DNA of 53,858 nucleotides from Clostridia bacterium (GTDB lineage Bacteria > Bacillota > Clostridia > Oscillospirales > Acutalibacteraceae). Below are positions 17,816 to 27,084 of the stretch, piece after piece. The DNA lies in NCBI GenBank assembly GCA_900755995.1, contig CAAEIM010000076.1:1-53858 (forward strand), given 5' to 3'. Positions within the stretch are counted from its first letter, which is position 1. Every line of letters starts with the position of its first letter. The notes below the pieces were generated by a model, which did no database searches, was not told the DNA's origin, and saw nothing but the letters and a program-made list of their open reading frames with translations. A program made the translations under genes and the position numbers.

Positions 17816-18430
17816 TTATTGTTTGTTTTTAATATTTTTTTGGGACTTATCTTCATCTATTAAGTCTTTATAAATTTTTGCATAACGATAAAGTGCATAC
17901 AGCATAGCCACAGCTGTAATTGAAAGCAAAGCATCGTCAACCAAAATATTTTCACAATTAAAAACTGCTTTTAAAAACACTATTATACATACGGCAAAAT
18001 AAAAAACTATTGTAGCCAGCTTACCAAACCACTCGGCAGCAGGAGGTGTGATTTTCTTTTTAATAAGTCGCAGACCGCCTATCAGCATTATAACATCCTT
18101 TGCAATCAGCACTGCAAGAATGGGAATAACATTCGGAGCATAGAAAGCCATACAAAATGTAACCGATATTAAAGTAATCTTATCTGCAATAGGATCAAGC
18201 AGCTTGCCGAGCTGAGTTACCTGATTCAGTCTTCTTGCAAAATATCCGTCAAGGCAGTCGGAAATACCCGACATTATTATGCATAAGGTCGCCGGAATAT
18301 ACTGCTCACTCAGAAAGAAAATAACAAACGGTATGACAAGCACAAACCTAAGATATGTAAGCAGATTTGGTATTGTCCATAAATCTGATTTTTTTTCAAT
18401 TATTTTCATATTCTTGTTATCCAAATTCAT
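17816..18430 (-). CDS. pgsA: CDP-diacylglycerol--glycerol-3-phosphate 3-phosphatidyltransferase family
   Basis: 204 aa integral membrane enzyme. It carries the CDP-alcohol phosphotransferase signature starting DCLDGYFARRL and ending LLDPIAD, i.e. D-x2-DG-x2-AR-x8-G-x3-D-x3-D, plus about six TM segments. It makes phosphatidylglycerol phosphate for anionic phospholipids; other CDP-alcohol transferases share the motif. ATG at 18430 touches the AAGGGGA Shine-Dalgarno, so the true start may be the TTG two codons later. It is the last gene of the ruvC-pgsA run, 15 nt after cvpA. Confidence 0.88.
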   Translation of the reverse strand: MNLDNKNMKIIEKKSDLWTIPNLLTYLRFVLVIPFVIFFLSEQYIPATLCIIMSGISDCLDGYFARRLNQVTQLGKLLDPIADKITLISVTFCMAFYAPNVIPILAVLIAKDVIMLIGGLRLIKKKITPPAAEWFGKLATIVFYFAVCIIVFLKAVFNCENILVDDALLSITAVAMLYALYRYAKIYKDLIDEDKSQKNIKNKQ

Positions 18431-18445
18431 TCCCCTTTTATAAAC

Positions 18446-19111
18446 TCAGCGCTTGAATACGGAAAAAGCAATGCCGCTGATTCCCTCATTTAGTGAAGCT
18501 GCGGAGTTTTTTACATCCATAATCAAAGCAAGCAGTCCAAGACAAATAAAAACTACCACAACGCCCTCAATGCCGCCGAATACTCCTCCCAACACTCTGT
18601 TAATCGGACTGATTATCGGCAATTCAAACAGTTTATTTACAAAATTAATTATAAGCTTAAAAACTATTATAAGCAATATAAATATTATTATTACAAGGAA
18701 AAAACCAAATATACCCGTAACCACAGGCTTTGCGATACCGTCTGCAAGCTGAACCGATGTCATTTTTGAAAAATCGACTTTGCCTGCAAAGTTTTCTACC
18801 AACTGCTTTTCATCCAGACCGAAAATCACACAAAAGAAAGCCACGATAGAAGAAGCCCAATCTGGCAGGTTAGTAAAGATATTTGTTGCTGTAGCTTCAG
18901 ACCGCTCTATAGCTGTACTGAGCTTGACAATCAAATCATCTCTTATAAAATCATTAAAAATCCACTCGGCAACTGCACTTGAGAGTATATCTGAAAACAC
19001 ACAGGCTGCAATTACAGCGGCAATATTCATAATTGACTTTGCAAAACCTCTTACAATACCGCCGATTATAAAAGCTATTATAACCGCTAAAAAAATTAAA
19101 TCAAGTACCAT
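18446..19111 (-). CDS. CvpA family membrane protein
   Basis: 221 aa. The N-terminal 50 residues are VLDLIFLAVIIAF-IIGGIVRGF-type, the hallmark of CvpA (colicin V production) proteins, with four predicted TM segments (about 4-22, 27-47, 113-135 and 180-205). CvpA homologues affect cell-envelope integrity and septation but their biochemical role is not settled. Start ATG follows GAGGG. It is 16 nt downstream of the DUF5711 gene. Confidence 0.85.
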   Translation of the reverse strand: MVLDLIFLAVIIAFIIGGIVRGFAKSIMNIAAVIAACVFSDILSSAVAEWIFNDFIRDDLIVKLSTAIERSEATATNIFTNLPDWASSIVAFFCVIFGLDEKQLVENFAGKVDFSKMTSVQLADGIAKPVVTGIFGFFLVIIIFILLIIVFKLIINFVNKLFELPIISPINRVLGGVFGGIEGVVVVFICLGLLALIMDVKNSAASLNEGISGIAFSVFKR

Positions 19112-19127
19112 AAATTAATTACCCTCA

Positions 19128-20453
19128 TCAGGCATTATCATTAGTAGCCGCACCGCTGCTCTTGCTTTTGCTGAGCTCAATAAACCTTATTTGATTAACG
19201 CCCATAACATAGGCTGTTGTGTCTGAGGACAGAATGATTTTCTTTGAACCTGCACCGGTATCGGCTTCATACAGCTTTTCTCCGTTAGTATTATAAACAT
19301 TTGCAGTGTTGGCATCAAGCAGGGCAATTTTATTCTTATAAACTGAGATTGAGTCTGCCCTGCTCTCAGTATCAACCTTTGACTGCTGACTTCCGTTTGC
19401 ATCATACATATAAACAGAACAGCTTCTTCCGTCACCGCTTCTTGATAATGCCACTGCGTAAGACGAAGTATCCATATTAAAATAATAATTTGAGAGCGTC
19501 ATAGCTTCATATGAATTGGTAATGTACTTATCGTCACCTTTTTTTACAACATAAGAAGCTGAATTGCCCACAAGAGCAACCCTGTTGTCTGTAATATACT
19601 TACACGCAATAATCACATCGCCTTCAATTTTAATAATCTGCTCAGGCTCTTCCTTTGAAAAGTCAAGCAAATATACGGCTGAAACCACCTTACCGTTCTG
19701 CGTGGAAATGCCGCAGGCTGCGCAGGCAGTGCCGCTGCTGTTAAGTGTGACCGAAGTTATATAATATTCCGAAAAAGAATACTTGTATATTCTGTTATTG
19801 TCTTTATTATAAGCCAAAAGAACCGAGAGATAGCCGCTGCCCTCCGTAGCGATTGTATAAACACCGTTTGAAGCAATGTCAGCCGTATAAATATCATCAT
19901 CAGCATTTGCGGCAAAAAGCTGCTTGTCAAGTGAATTTATCTCATAGCCCTTGCCGCCTAAGTCATATGTAAGAAACATATTTTTGCTGTTGACAAGCAC
20001 AGGCTTTGAATATTTAAGCTGCGTACTGAATATATCACTTCCTGATGAATTTAAAGTGACAAAAGAAGTATCTGACGAATAAGCAATGTGTCCGTCTGAG
20101 AGTACAAAGTTATTCGCATTTATCTCTGTACCCGTTACATTTACAGGGTAGCCGTTGCCTGCATTTCCGAGCACGTCATATGTCCACCAGTTTGATATGC
20201 TCTCAGGCGAAAGTCTGTCTCTGTTTGCAAATGCAAAAACCACAAGGCCTGCCGCAAGCACAATACAAATTGAAATAATAATTTTCTTTACCGCCTGAGG
20301 CGACATTTCTGTTTTTTCAAGCTCATAATCCTCAAGAGGTACATCTTCATAACTCATTACGTTACGGTCTGTTTTCTTTGTTTTGGTTTCAACAAAGCGG
20401 TGACCTTTTGATTTAGACTTCTTTTTAGATTTATCAAATTTACCGGAAAACAT
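19128..20453 (-). CDS. DUF5711 family protein, membrane-anchored beta-propeller-like
   Basis: 441 aa. A Lys-rich cytoplasmic N-terminus of about 57 residues is followed by one TM (IIISICIVLAAGLVVFAFA, about 59-77) and a large extracytoplasmic domain. That domain is built of repeated beta-strand units (e.g. GHIAYSSDTSFVTLNSSG, VYNTNGEKLYEAD) consistent with a WD40/PQQ-like propeller. This architecture and the neighbourhood truA-DUF5711-cvpA are characteristic of Oscillospirales. Function unknown. GGGAGG precedes the ATG. Confidence 0.8.
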   Translation of the reverse strand: MFSGKFDKSKKKSKSKGHRFVETKTKKTDRNVMSYEDVPLEDYELEKTEMSPQAVKKIIISICIVLAAGLVVFAFANRDRLSPESISNWWTYDVLGNAGNGYPVNVTGTEINANNFVLSDGHIAYSSDTSFVTLNSSGSDIFSTQLKYSKPVLVNSKNMFLTYDLGGKGYEINSLDKQLFAANADDDIYTADIASNGVYTIATEGSGYLSVLLAYNKDNNRIYKYSFSEYYITSVTLNSSGTACAACGISTQNGKVVSAVYLLDFSKEEPEQIIKIEGDVIIACKYITDNRVALVGNSASYVVKKGDDKYITNSYEAMTLSNYYFNMDTSSYAVALSRSGDGRSCSVYMYDANGSQQSKVDTESRADSISVYKNKIALLDANTANVYNTNGEKLYEADTGAGSKKIILSSDTTAYVMGVNQIRFIELSKSKSSGAATNDNA

Positions 20454-20482
20454 TTCTGTTCCTCCCTAAGGTAAATAACCCC

Positions 20483-21250
20483 TTAATCATAATTAACCCT
20501 GTTAAGATACAGGCCACAGGGCTGTGCTGTAGGGCCTGCAAATTTTCTGTTCTTTTTTTCAATTATTTCTGAAATCCCGTCTGCCGGAATCTTCCCCTGC
20601 TGAATTCTTAAAAGAGTGCCGACCATAATCCTCACCATATTGTAAAGGAAGCCGTCAGCCTCAACCCTCATTATTACAAGATTACCTTCTCTGGTAACCG
20701 AAAAAGACTTTACAGTTCGTGTCATATCTCCCTTTTCTCTGCTGTCAAGCGTACAAAAAGAAGTAAAGTCGTGAGTACCGACATAAGCCTGAGCCGCTTC
20801 ATTGAGCATTTTTTCATCAAGCTTATATCTGTAATGAAGCGCATAGCCGTCAAGAAACGGATTTCGCACTTCATCATTCCAAATTTTATAAATATATTCC
20901 TTGCTTGTACAGTTGTACCTTGCATGAAAGCTGCTGTCAACCTCCACGCAGTCAAGAACTGCTATAGTCAGAGGAAGCCAGCGGTTAAGCGCCGCTTTCA
21001 GCCTCACCGCAGCTATAGGATGCGAGGTTTTAAGGCTGATACAATACATATTTGCGTGTACTCCGCTGTCTGTGCGGCTGCACCCTTTTAAATCAAAATC
21101 ATCACCGATAATTTTACTCAGTGCATTTTGAAAGGCTTCCTGCACGGTCATAGCGTTATTTTGAATCTGCCAGCCGTGGAACTGCCTGCCGTCATATGAA
21201 ATTGTAAGCTTAAAATTTTTTAAAGAACAGCAGGTATCAATATGTTGCAT
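20483..21250 (-). CDS. truA: tRNA pseudouridine(38-40) synthase
   Basis: 255 aa with the ATG at 21250, chosen because GGAG lies 7 nt upstream; an ATG at 21265 is also in frame. TruA converts U38-U40 of the anticodon stem to pseudouridine. Catalytic Asp lies in CSRTDSGVHA (about 58). Other family blocks are YDGRQFHGWQIQ and GFLYNMVRIMVGTLL. It overlaps the 3' end of ecfT by about 31 nt, which suggests translational coupling. The ecfA1-ecfA2-ecfT-truA order is conserved in Firmicutes. Confidence 0.95.
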   Translation of the reverse strand: MQHIDTCCSLKNFKLTISYDGRQFHGWQIQNNAMTVQEAFQNALSKIIGDDFDLKGCSRTDSGVHANMYCISLKTSHPIAAVRLKAALNRWLPLTIAVLDCVEVDSSFHARYNCTSKEYIYKIWNDEVRNPFLDGYALHYRYKLDEKMLNEAAQAYVGTHDFTSFCTLDSREKGDMTRTVKSFSVTREGNLVIMRVEADGFLYNMVRIMVGTLLRIQQGKIPADGISEIIEKKNRKFAGPTAQPCGLYLNRVNYD

Positions 21251-22032
21251 ATTACCACTCCGCATACTAAAAATCCAACGGCAATCATTGAAATTATATC
21301 CCGTTTTTCAATATGAATTATTTTCATTCTTGTTCTGCCTTCCCCGCCGTGATAACAGCGGCACTCCATTGCCGTGGCAAGGTCATACGCCCTCCTGAAA
21401 GACGAGACAAAAAGCGGAACGAGAATAGGAATAAGTGCCTTAATTCTTGTAATCACATTTCCTGCCTCAAGGTCTGCCCCTCTTGCCTTTTGCGACTGTG
21501 TAATTTTGTCGGTTTCTTCAAGCAGGGTGGGTACAAATCTGAGCGCCAGCGACATCATCATTGCGATTTCATGCACAGGAAAATGCAGTTTATTCAGCGG
21601 CTTCATAAGCCTTTCTATTGCGTCCGTAAGCTCTGTAGGCGAGGTAGTAAAGGTGAGCACTGAGCTTGCAAGGATAAGGCATATAATTCGTACCGTAACA
21701 AATATCGCACGGTTAATGCCGTTTACCGTTAATCTTATGATACCCCATTGCCAGATCGGCTCTCCCGTACCGTAAAACAGGTTTAAAACAGAGGTGATAA
21801 TCACTATAAAAATTATGACCTTAAGGCTCTTAAAATAAAATTTTACGGGTACTCCGCTCATCAGCACTACAGCCACAGTTGACGCAGCAACAAGTGCAAG
21901 CGAAACATAGTTAAAGGTGCAGAACACTATAACCAGAAATGCAATAAGCATTATGATTTTAGCCCTCGGGTCAAGCCTGTGAATAAGACTTTTGGCGGGG
22001 AAATACTGTCCAAATGTTACATCTCTGAGCAT
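21220..22032 (-). CDS. ecfT: ECF transporter transmembrane component EcfT
   Basis: 270 aa. The energy-coupling scaffold of a vitamin/micronutrient ECF importer, with about five to six TM helices. It has the two coupling-helix motifs of EcfT proteins, here QKARGAD (about 190) and SFRRAYDLATAMECR (about 216), which dock on the ATPases. Start and ecfA2 stop share TAATG. No substrate-binding S component is encoded nearby, so it belongs to a group II shared module. Confidence 0.95.
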   Translation of the reverse strand: MLRDVTFGQYFPAKSLIHRLDPRAKIIMLIAFLVIVFCTFNYVSLALVAASTVAVVLMSGVPVKFYFKSLKVIIFIVIITSVLNLFYGTGEPIWQWGIIRLTVNGINRAIFVTVRIICLILASSVLTFTTSPTELTDAIERLMKPLNKLHFPVHEIAMMMSLALRFVPTLLEETDKITQSQKARGADLEAGNVITRIKALIPILVPLFVSSFRRAYDLATAMECRCYHGGEGRTRMKIIHIEKRDIISMIAVGFLVCGVVICNILIPAVL

Positions 22033-22892
22033 TATACTTCCTCCCTTTTTATAAGCGGAAGAAGGTACTCAATCGCCGCATCTACAGTCAGTATGCCCTC
22101 AGGCACAGCTATTCCCCTTTTTCTGAGCTGTGACATAATTTTTGTAATCTGTGGAATACACAGTCCTATTTTTTCAAGCTCCTCTCCCTTGGCAAAAATC
22201 TTTTGAGTTTCATCAAACATAACAAGCTTTGATTTATTCATAACTAAAATTCTGTCAGCCACACGGGCAATGTCCTCCATACTGTGAGAAACAAGCAGAA
22301 CCGTATTTTTTCTTTCCTTATGATAATTAACAATCTGAGTCAGAAGCACATCTCTGCCCATCGGGTCAAGTCCTGCCGCAGGTTCGTCAAGCACAAGCAC
22401 ATCGGGATCCATTGCCATTACTCCGGCAATGGCGGCTCTGCGCTTTTCGCCTCCCGACAAATCGAACGGAGATTTTTCTAAAAGCTCTTCCTTTAGCCCT
22501 GTAAACCTTGCGGCTTTATAAACCTCATTTTTAATTTCATCTTCGGAAAGTCCTTTGTTTCTCGGGCCGAAAGCTATGTCCTTGTACACCGTTTCTTCAA
22601 AAAGCTGATATTCAGGGTACTGAAAAACCATACCGACCTTAAAGCGAATTTTACGGATTTCCTTTGGCTTTTCCCAAATATCCTTTCCATCGAGCAAAAC
22701 CTGACCGCTTGTAGGCTTTATCAGCCCGTTAAGCATCTGCACAAGCGTTGACTTGCCGGAACCTGTATGTCCGATAATGCCGATAAGCTCGCCTTCATTG
22801 ACAGAAAAGCTCACATCATTGACCGCCTTTTTTTCAAACGGCGTGTCAATACCATAGGTGTAACAAATATTCTTTAGCTCAAGGATACTCAT
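22032..22892 (-). CDS. ecfA2: ECF transporter ATPase EcfA2
   Basis: 286 aa. Start at the ATG 22892 behind GGAGGTGCTGAA; the open frame extends 10 codons further but without a site. Walker A GHTGSGKST, Q-loop FQYPEYQLF, signature DLSGGEKRR, Walker B VLVLDEPAAGLDP and the H-loop VSHSME are intact. It overlaps ecfA1 by ATGA. It forms the heterodimeric ATPase with EcfA1. Confidence 0.94.
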   Translation of the reverse strand: MSILELKNICYTYGIDTPFEKKAVNDVSFSVNEGELIGIIGHTGSGKSTLVQMLNGLIKPTSGQVLLDGKDIWEKPKEIRKIRFKVGMVFQYPEYQLFEETVYKDIAFGPRNKGLSEDEIKNEVYKAARFTGLKEELLEKSPFDLSGGEKRRAAIAGVMAMDPDVLVLDEPAAGLDPMGRDVLLTQIVNYHKERKNTVLLVSHSMEDIARVADRILVMNKSKLVMFDETQKIFAKGEELEKIGLCIPQITKIMSQLRKRGIAVPEGILTVDAAIEYLLPLIKREEV

Positions 22893-23734
22893 TTCAGCAC
22901 CTCCATAAGCAAATCGACACATTCATCCGCTTCAAGCGGCAATCCGTCAATTTTTGCACCATAGCCTATAAGTCGGTAAACAAGCTCTGTTGCCTGAGGA
23001 ACATCGAGTCTGTGCTTTTTTAAAAGCTCAACCTGAGCAAATACCTTTTCGGGCGTTCCGTCTGTAAGAACCTTTCCGCTGTTCATAACTACCACTCGGT
23101 CAGCAAGCACAGCTTCGTCCATATAATGAGTTATCAGCACAATGGTTATGCCCTTTTCTCTGTTGAGCTTTAAAAGGGTGGACATAACCTCTTTCCTGCC
23201 GTTCGGGTCAAGCATAGCCGTTGGCTCATCAAGCACAATACAATCGGGCTGCATAGCGAGCACTCCCGCTATAGCCACCCTCTGCTTTTGACCGCCCGAA
23301 AGCTTGTACGGAGCGTCCTTGCGAAATTCGTACATACCAACAATCCTTAAAGCCTCGTCAACTCTTTTTCTTATTTCGGCAGGTTCAACTCCGAGATTTT
23401 CCGGACCAAAAGCCACATCCTCCTCAACAACGCTTGCTACAAGCTGATTATCGGGATTTTGCAGCACAAGTCCTACTTTTTTTCTTATTTCAAAGGTTTT
23501 GTCCTCGTCCGAGGTATCGTCGCCGTCAACAATCACCCTGCCGCTGTCGGGCACAAGCATTGCATTAAGGTGCTTTGCCACAGTTGATTTTCCGCAGCCG
23601 TTATGACCGAGCAGAGCCACAAACTCGCCCTTTTTTATATTTAAAGAAACACCGTCAACGGCATTTTTTACAGTACCGCCCTCATCCTCAGACTCATATG
23701 AAAACACTATATTCTCAATAGAAATAAAATCCAT
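22889..23734 (-). CDS. ecfA1: ECF transporter ATPase EcfA1
   Basis: 281 aa. Walker A GHNGCGKST, Q-loop LQNPDNQLVA, signature KLSGGQKQR, Walker B CIVLDEPTAMLDP and H-loop ITHYMDEA. The Q-loop QNPDNQ is typical of EcfA1. It is the first gene of the ecfA1-A2-T set and lies 3 nt after the methyltransferase gene, so the transporter is co-transcribed with ruvCAB-glmM upstream. Confidence 0.94.
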   Translation of the reverse strand: MDFISIENIVFSYESEDEGGTVKNAVDGVSLNIKKGEFVALLGHNGCGKSTVAKHLNAMLVPDSGRVIVDGDDTSDEDKTFEIRKKVGLVLQNPDNQLVASVVEEDVAFGPENLGVEPAEIRKRVDEALRIVGMYEFRKDAPYKLSGGQKQRVAIAGVLAMQPDCIVLDEPTAMLDPNGRKEVMSTLLKLNREKGITIVLITHYMDEAVLADRVVVMNSGKVLTDGTPEKVFAQVELLKKHRLDVPQATELVYRLIGYGAKIDGLPLEADECVDLLMEVLK

Positions 23735-23737
23735 TAA

Positions 23738-24601
23738 TTATTTCTCCCAAATAGCTGTTGAACCGCACGGCAAAACCAGCCCTTTGTCAGTTACACGCAG
23801 CCCGATTTCATCGCTTGAAACCTTACCGCCAAATTTTGTTTTAAGCAATACTCCAAGCAGAAATTCCATTACTGCCGGAGAGAGTCCCGTGGTGTAGGAA
23901 TTTAAAATAAAGAAAACCGGATTGTCAGACAACACCTGACTGCAAAGCTCAACTAAAGGATAAAGCTGTTCCTCTAATTTCCAAACCTCGCCGCCGGGGC
24001 CTCTGCCGTATGACGGGGGATCCATAATGATGCCGTCATATCGGTTGCCTCTCCTGATTTCACGCTGTACAAATTTAACGCAGTCATCAACAATCCATCT
24101 TACAGGTCTGTCGGCAATTTTGCTTGAAACAGCGTTTTCTTTTGCCCACTGCACCATACCTTTTGAAGCGTCAACATGGCAAACGCTTGCGCCTGCTTTC
24201 ATACACGAAAGGGTAGCACAGCCTGTGTAGCCAAAAAGATTAAGTATTTTCAGAGGTCTGCCCTCATTTTTTATTTTTTCAGCGGCAAAATCCCAATTAA
24301 CAGCCTGCTCCGGAAAAACTCCGGTGTGCTTAAAGCCCATAGGCTTTATGTTAAATGTAAGGCTGCCGTAATTTATACTCCACTGCAAAGGAAGCTTTTT
24401 ATACTGCTCCCATCTGCCGCCGCCCTTGTTGCTGCGATGATAACGTGCATGGGCAGAATACCAAAGCGGATTTTTCTTTTCTGTTGACCAGATAATCTGC
24501 GGATCGGGACGAATTAAAATCACATTGCCCCAACGCTCAAGACGCTCTCCGTCAGAAGCGTCAATAAGCTCATAATCCTTCCAATTTACAGATAAACGCA
24601 T
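23738..24601 (-). CDS. class I SAM-dependent methyltransferase, RlmI/RlmK-like
   Basis: 287 aa from the ATG at 24601, which overlaps the glmM stop (TAATG). The Rossmann methyltransferase core has motif I LNLFGYTGCATL (about 122-133), an acidic residue in VDASKG, and the catalytic-site motif MDPPSYGRGPGG (about 198-209). This matches the PF10672 group of 23S rRNA cytosine/guanine methyltransferases (YccW/RlmI, RlmK), but it lacks the N-terminal PUA domain of RlmI. The exact target base is unknown. Confidence 0.85.
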   Translation of the reverse strand: MRLSVNWKDYELIDASDGERLERWGNVILIRPDPQIIWSTEKKNPLWYSAHARYHRSNKGGGRWEQYKKLPLQWSINYGSLTFNIKPMGFKHTGVFPEQAVNWDFAAEKIKNEGRPLKILNLFGYTGCATLSCMKAGASVCHVDASKGMVQWAKENAVSSKIADRPVRWIVDDCVKFVQREIRRGNRYDGIIMDPPSYGRGPGGEVWKLEEQLYPLVELCSQVLSDNPVFFILNSYTTGLSPAVMEFLLGVLLKTKFGGKVSSDEIGLRVTDKGLVLPCGSTAIWEK

Positions 24602-25950
24602 TATGCCAATCTTTCCCTTACTACCTGTGCTGCTTCTTCTGCAAGACACTGAATCTGCTCAAGATTTTCGCCCTCAAGCATTACCCTTACAAGCGGCTCG
24701 GTTCCCGATACACGGATTAAAATTCTGCCTGTTTCGCCGAGCACCTCAGTAACACGCTTGATTTCTGCCTTGATTTCCTTGTCTGTGTAGAATGAAAGCT
24801 TGCCCTCGTTGCTCACCTTAACATTAATAAGCACCTGCGGATAACGCTCCATCACATTTGCAAGACTGCTGAGCTTTTCGCCTGTGCGCTTCATAATTGA
24901 AAGCACCATTGCACCTGAAAGCTCACCGTCACCCGTTGTTGAATAATCAAGGAAAATAATATGACCGCTCTGCTCGCCGCCGATGTTGTAGCCGTGCTGA
25001 AGCATTGATTCAAGCACATAGCGGTCGCCCACCTTTGTGGAAACAAAGTCAATATCATTTGCCTCACAGAACTTTGAAAAGCCCATATTTGTCATAATAG
25101 TTCCGACAGCCGTATTCTTTTTGAGCTTGCCGTTTTTCTTCATATCGTTAGCGCAGATTGCGATAAGGAAGTCGCCGTCAACCAAACTGCCGTTTTCATC
25201 AACCGCAAGGCATCTGTCTGCGTCACCGTCAAATGCAAGACCTGCGCAAAGCTTATTTTCACAGACATACTCCTGAAGCCTTTCAATGTGAGTAGAACCG
25301 CAGTCCTTATTGATATTGATTCCGTCAGGCTTGTCAAACAGCATATGCACCTTTACGCCGAGCTTTGTAAAAAGCTTTTCGGCAGTTCTTGAAGATGAGC
25401 CGTTTGAACAGTCAAGTGCAACCTCCATACCGCTGAGGTCTTCTCCTACAGAAGCTACTATATGGTCAATATAGTCATCAACAGCAGTTTCAAGGGTTTC
25501 TACTCTGCCGATTTCCTCATCCTTAACTACAGCATAAGGAACAACATTGTCAAGCACAATTTCCTCAATTCTGTTTTCAAGGTCATCGGGGAGCTTGTAA
25601 CCCTCGGAACTGAAAATTTTAATTCCGTTAAACTCAAAAGGATTGTGAGATGCCGAAATCATAACTCCTGCGTCTGCGCCGTATTTCTTTACAAGATAAG
25701 CTACCGCCGGAGTAGGAACAACTCCTAACAGCTTTACATTTGCTCCGACTGAGCAAAGACCTGCAATAAGAGCACCCTCAAGCATATCTCCCGAAAGTCT
25801 TGTGTCCTTGCCGATAAGAATGGTGGGATGTTTAATTTCATCATTTACAAGCACCATAGCTGCCGCCCTGCCTATATTCATTGCAAGCTCGGCTGTGAGC
25901 TCTTCATTAGCTACGCCTCTTGCTCCGTCTGTACCAAAAAGTCTGCCCAT
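24601..25950 (-). CDS. glmM: phosphoglucosamine mutase
   Basis: 449 aa, full length. It converts glucosamine-6-P to glucosamine-1-P on the way to UDP-GlcNAc and peptidoglycan. The phosphoserine loop is ISASHNPFEFNGIK (about 98-111), the metal site DGDADRC (about 239-245), the sugar loop GGEQSGH and the phosphate-binding RVSGTEPLVRVM near the C-terminus. N-terminus MGRLFGTDGARGVAN is diagnostic. GGAGG sits 9 nt before the ATG. It follows ruvB with a 45-nt gap. Confidence 0.96.
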   Translation of the reverse strand: MGRLFGTDGARGVANEELTAELAMNIGRAAAMVLVNDEIKHPTILIGKDTRLSGDMLEGALIAGLCSVGANVKLLGVVPTPAVAYLVKKYGADAGVMISASHNPFEFNGIKIFSSEGYKLPDDLENRIEEIVLDNVVPYAVVKDEEIGRVETLETAVDDYIDHIVASVGEDLSGMEVALDCSNGSSSRTAEKLFTKLGVKVHMLFDKPDGININKDCGSTHIERLQEYVCENKLCAGLAFDGDADRCLAVDENGSLVDGDFLIAICANDMKKNGKLKKNTAVGTIMTNMGFSKFCEANDIDFVSTKVGDRYVLESMLQHGYNIGGEQSGHIIFLDYSTTGDGELSGAMVLSIMKRTGEKLSSLANVMERYPQVLINVKVSNEGKLSFYTDKEIKAEIKRVTEVLGETGRILIRVSGTEPLVRVMLEGENLEQIQCLAEEAAQVVRERLA

Positions 25951-25995
25951 AATTGTGATTCCTCCAAATACATCATTATATATAGTTTAAGAAGT

Positions 25996-27081
25996 TTAAG
26001 AATTTTTATCAAAAAGATTCGGCTGCGTAGGCATTGCATTTACTGCGCCCTTTGGAAAATCATATCCAAGATGACGGCAGGCAGCCGCTGTAATACATCT
26101 GCCTCTGGGAGTTCTGCTTAAAAAGCCAATCTGCAAAAGATAAGGCTCATAAACGTCCTCAATAGTGACAGCTTCTTCACCGATAGCCGCTGCAAGAGTT
26201 TCAACTCCCACAGGCCCTCCGTTATAAAAATTAAGTATAGCCTCAAGAAGCCGTCTGTCGTTTCTGTCAAGTCCCAGCTCGTCAATCTCAAGTCGGTCGA
26301 GCGCAAGTCTTGCTGTGTCACAAGTGATAACGCCATCGGACATTACCTGAGCAAAGTCACGCACACGCTTTAACAGTCTGTTGGCTATTCTCGGCGTACC
26401 TCTTGAACGTGAGGCAATTTCAAGTGCGCCGTCATTTTCAATTTCTATGCCGAGAATACCTGCGCTTCTTGTTACTATCTCAGAAAGCTGTTCGGGAGTA
26501 TAAAGTTCAAGTCGAAGTATTACTCCAAAACGGTCACGCAAAGGTGCGGTAAGCTGTCCTGCCCTTGTGGTAGCACCTACAAGTGTAAACTTAGGAAGCG
26601 GCAAATGATATGACGCCGCCATCTGTCCCTTGCCTGTTATAATATCTATCGAAAAATCCTCCATTGAGGGGTAGAGAATCTCCTCCACCGAACGGCTCAA
26701 TCTATGGATTTCGTCTATAAAAAGTACATCTCCCTGATTAAGGTTAGTAAGCAGCGCCGCAAGGTCACCGGGTTTTTCTATTGCAGGACCGGAGGTAATT
26801 CTCAGCGATACTCCGAGTTCATTTGCAATAATACCTGCAAGAGTAGTTTTGCCGAGTCCCGGAGGGCCGTACAAAAGCACATGGTCAAGCGACTCTCCTC
26901 TTATCTTTGCAGCTTCAATAAAAACCTTGAGGTTTTCCTTTGCCGTTTCCTGCCCTATGTATTCAGACAGAGTTTTCGGACGCAGGGGATTATCTCCCTC
27001 AACCGTATCCTCAGGAATTTCAGACGTATCAAGTATTCTGTTTTCAAAGTCAAATTCATCCGAAAATTCAGGCTTGCTCAT
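25996..27081 (-). CDS. ruvB: Holliday junction branch-migration helicase RuvB
   Basis: 361 aa. AAA+ motor that drives branch migration on the RuvA-junction complex. Walker A GPPGLGKTTLA (about 71), Walker B VLFIDEIHRL, sensor I GATTRAG, arginine finger segment PLRDRFG, and a C-terminal winged helix (FLSRTPRGRCIT). It starts 3 nt after the ruvA stop. The N-terminus is about 20 residues longer and more acidic than E. coli RuvB. Confidence 0.97.
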   Translation of the reverse strand: MSKPEFSDEFDFENRILDTSEIPEDTVEGDNPLRPKTLSEYIGQETAKENLKVFIEAAKIRGESLDHVLLYGPPGLGKTTLAGIIANELGVSLRITSGPAIEKPGDLAALLTNLNQGDVLFIDEIHRLSRSVEEILYPSMEDFSIDIITGKGQMAASYHLPLPKFTLVGATTRAGQLTAPLRDRFGVILRLELYTPEQLSEIVTRSAGILGIEIENDGALEIASRSRGTPRIANRLLKRVRDFAQVMSDGVITCDTARLALDRLEIDELGLDRNDRRLLEAILNFYNGGPVGVETLAAAIGEEAVTIEDVYEPYLLQIGFLSRTPRGRCITAAACRHLGYDFPKGAVNAMPTQPNLFDKNS

Positions 27082-27084
27082 TTA

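Noticed and set aside
18453..19118. Open plus-strand frames across cvpA
   Set aside because: They are antisense shadows of cvpA, whose protein has clear family features.
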